A stretch of 33,845 nt of DNA from Pseudomonadota bacterium. GTDB lineage: Bacteria; Bdellovibrionota_C; UBA2361; OMII01. This document shows positions 32,943-33,845 of this stretch, one piece after another. Within the stretch, counting starts at the first letter, position 1. Every line of letters starts with the position of its first letter. The notes beneath the pieces are model-generated. The model did no database searches. It had not been told where the DNA came from and saw only the letters and a list, made by a program, of their open reading frames with translations. The DNA lies in contig JAPLFS010000043.1 of assembly GCA_026390555.1 (NCBI GenBank), forward strand, positions 1-33,845, in the 5' to 3' direction. A program made the translations under genes and the position numbers.

Positions 32943-33845
32943 CTACAGAACCCGCCGATTACCCCTGATAAGCAGCAGAACAAAGACCGGTCCGCCTAAC
33001 ACCGCCGTAAAGACCCCAGCTGGGACCTCAAATGGCGGGGTAACGACTCGACCAAGTAGGTCACACAATACAACGAGCAGCGCTCCACTTACAAAAGCAA
33101 CCGGGATAACTCGCCTGTGGTGCAACCCTACAAGAAGACGCACCGCTGCCGGCACAACGATCCCCACAAATCCGATCACCCCGCACTGTGCTACGATCCA
33201 ACCAACAACGACCGATGTTAGGATAAACGCATTTCTAGAGAGCCGCGGCCCATCAACCCCCTTTATTGCAGCTATATCGTCACCAAAGAGCATCAAGTCG
33301 AGCTCTCGGTGGTGCTTCCAGATCACAACGACCCCGATTAAGATCGCCCCGATACCGAGAGCTGACCACGATAGCACCGGGACTCCCCCCATCATCCAAC
33401 GGGTAACTCGAAAGAGCTGCGAATAGTCGCTTAGATATTGAATCAGGGTCAGAAGACTGGAGCAAAAGAAACTAAAAACAACCCCTATAAGTAAGAGCGA
33501 ATCTCGCGCTGCTCCAACCACTGTCTTACTAAGCAGCATTATCAGAAATATGCTGATAGCTGCGCCGAAGATAGCGCATGCCTCAACATCAAAAAGCGCT
33601 CCCCCACCGCAGAGTAGTGACAAGGAGGCCCCAAGGGCTGCACCAGAAGAAACCCCCAAAGAGAATGGACTAGCGAGTTGATTTCTAAAAAGCGCCTGAT
33701 AGGCCGCCCCAATCACCGATAACCCCCCTCCCACAAGCAACGCAAATAAGACGCGGGGTAGCCGCAACTCAAAAACAACGAGCTGCGCCTGTGAATCTGT
33801 CAGAAGCTGTGTTGGCGAATACTGGGTTGCTCCCAGCAACACCGC
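32943..33845 (-). CDS. FecCD/BtuC-type ABC transporter permease, 5' end cut by window edge
   Basis: The permease of an iron-siderophore, heme or cobalamin importer. About nine membrane spans are visible, with family motifs LRLPRVLFALLVGGGLSVIGAAYQALFRNQLASPFSLGVSSGAALGA near the start, RWMMGG, GDDIAAIKGVD, and GVIGFVGIVVPAAVRLLVGLHHRRVIP (the coupling helix region) followed by PFEVPAGVFTAVLGGPVFVLLL at the C-terminus. The usual first span upstream of the conserved 'LR.PR' block is missing and the frame remains open at the edge, so the true start is beyond 33845. The ATP-binding and solute-binding partners are not in the window; the ligand is unknown. Confidence 0.93.
   Translation of the reverse strand, partial: AVLLGATQYSPTQLLTDSQAQLVVFELRLPRVLFALLVGGGLSVIGAAYQALFRNQLASPFSLGVSSGAALGASLSLLCGGGALFDVEACAIFGAAISIFLIMLLSKTVVGAARDSLLLIGVVFSFFCSSLLTLIQYLSDYSQLFRVTRWMMGGVPVLSWSALGIGAILIGVVVIWKHHRELDLMLFGDDIAAIKGVDGPRLSRNAFILTSVVVGWIVAQCGVIGFVGIVVPAAVRLLVGLHHRRVIPVAFVSGALLVVLCDLLGRVVTPPFEVPAGVFTAVLGGPVFVLLLIRGNRRVL

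Noticed and set aside
32917-33426. Plus-strand frame of 169 codons at the right end
   Set aside because: It is antisense to the FecCD permease, rich in Thr/Pro/Arg, and typical of a shadow frame.

Overview
The window looks like chromosomal DNA of a Gram-negative, probably flagellated bacterium. Supporting signs are two lipobox lipoproteins, NagZ, a LOS/LPS-type family 2 glycosyltransferase, the Aat-ClpS-ClpA N-degron set, SrkA, a FecCD permease and FliD. GTG and TTG starts occur. The mix (DUF3108-like, SxtJ, GT-C-like membrane proteins) fits a 'deltaproteobacterial' or Bdellovibrionota-like lineage, but I cannot place it from sequence alone.

Layout. 1-5.1 kb: a minus-strand run made of an unknown gene, plsC, tRNA-Leu, ribH, a secreted subtilase and a GT-C-like membrane protein cut by the left edge. 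4.9-5.7 kb: a frameshifted DUF3108-like gene on plus. 5.7-8.5 kb: fliD with an unknown partner gene. 8.7-10.5 kb: an RNB-family protein with altered catalytic motifs. 10.7-14.1 kb: clpA, clpS and divergent aat. 14.2-15.7 kb: a polytopic membrane protein. 16.3-19.1 kb: xylB-xylA. 19.1-23.4 kb (minus): carbamoyltransferase, SxtJ-like protein, nagZ and a single-domain response regulator. 23.8-24.9 kb: a glycosyltransferase, tRNA-Ala and tRNA-Pro. 25-28.3 kb: a large helical unknown protein and a zinc alcohol dehydrogenase. 28.5-31.6 kb: two small lipoproteins, a CusF-like copper protein, a small membrane protein and a CorC-like protein. 31.9-33.8 kb: srkA and a FecCD permease cut by the right edge.

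The least ordinary content is a family of about 205-214 bp non-autonomous mobile elements scattered between the genes. I find four full copies (10497-10710, 21374-21577, 23438-23651, 31625-31830) and four partial or derived ones (13284-13308, 15726-15809, 24939-25021, 27084-27209). Full copies have 12-bp terminal inverted repeats of the form GTAACYRKTSAS and 8-bp target duplications (two perfect, two 7 of 8). Each also has a third, internal copy of the terminal repeat that divides it into an A module with one hairpin and a B module with two. The three repeats of one copy vary together, and the hairpin arms show compensatory changes between copies. One insertion supplies the stop codon of clpA, another supplies the present start codon of the sxtJ-like gene, and a derivative abuts the start of the 14.2-15.7 kb membrane protein. 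GTAA ends with 8-bp duplications suggest mobilisation by an IS66-type transposase, which is not in this window.
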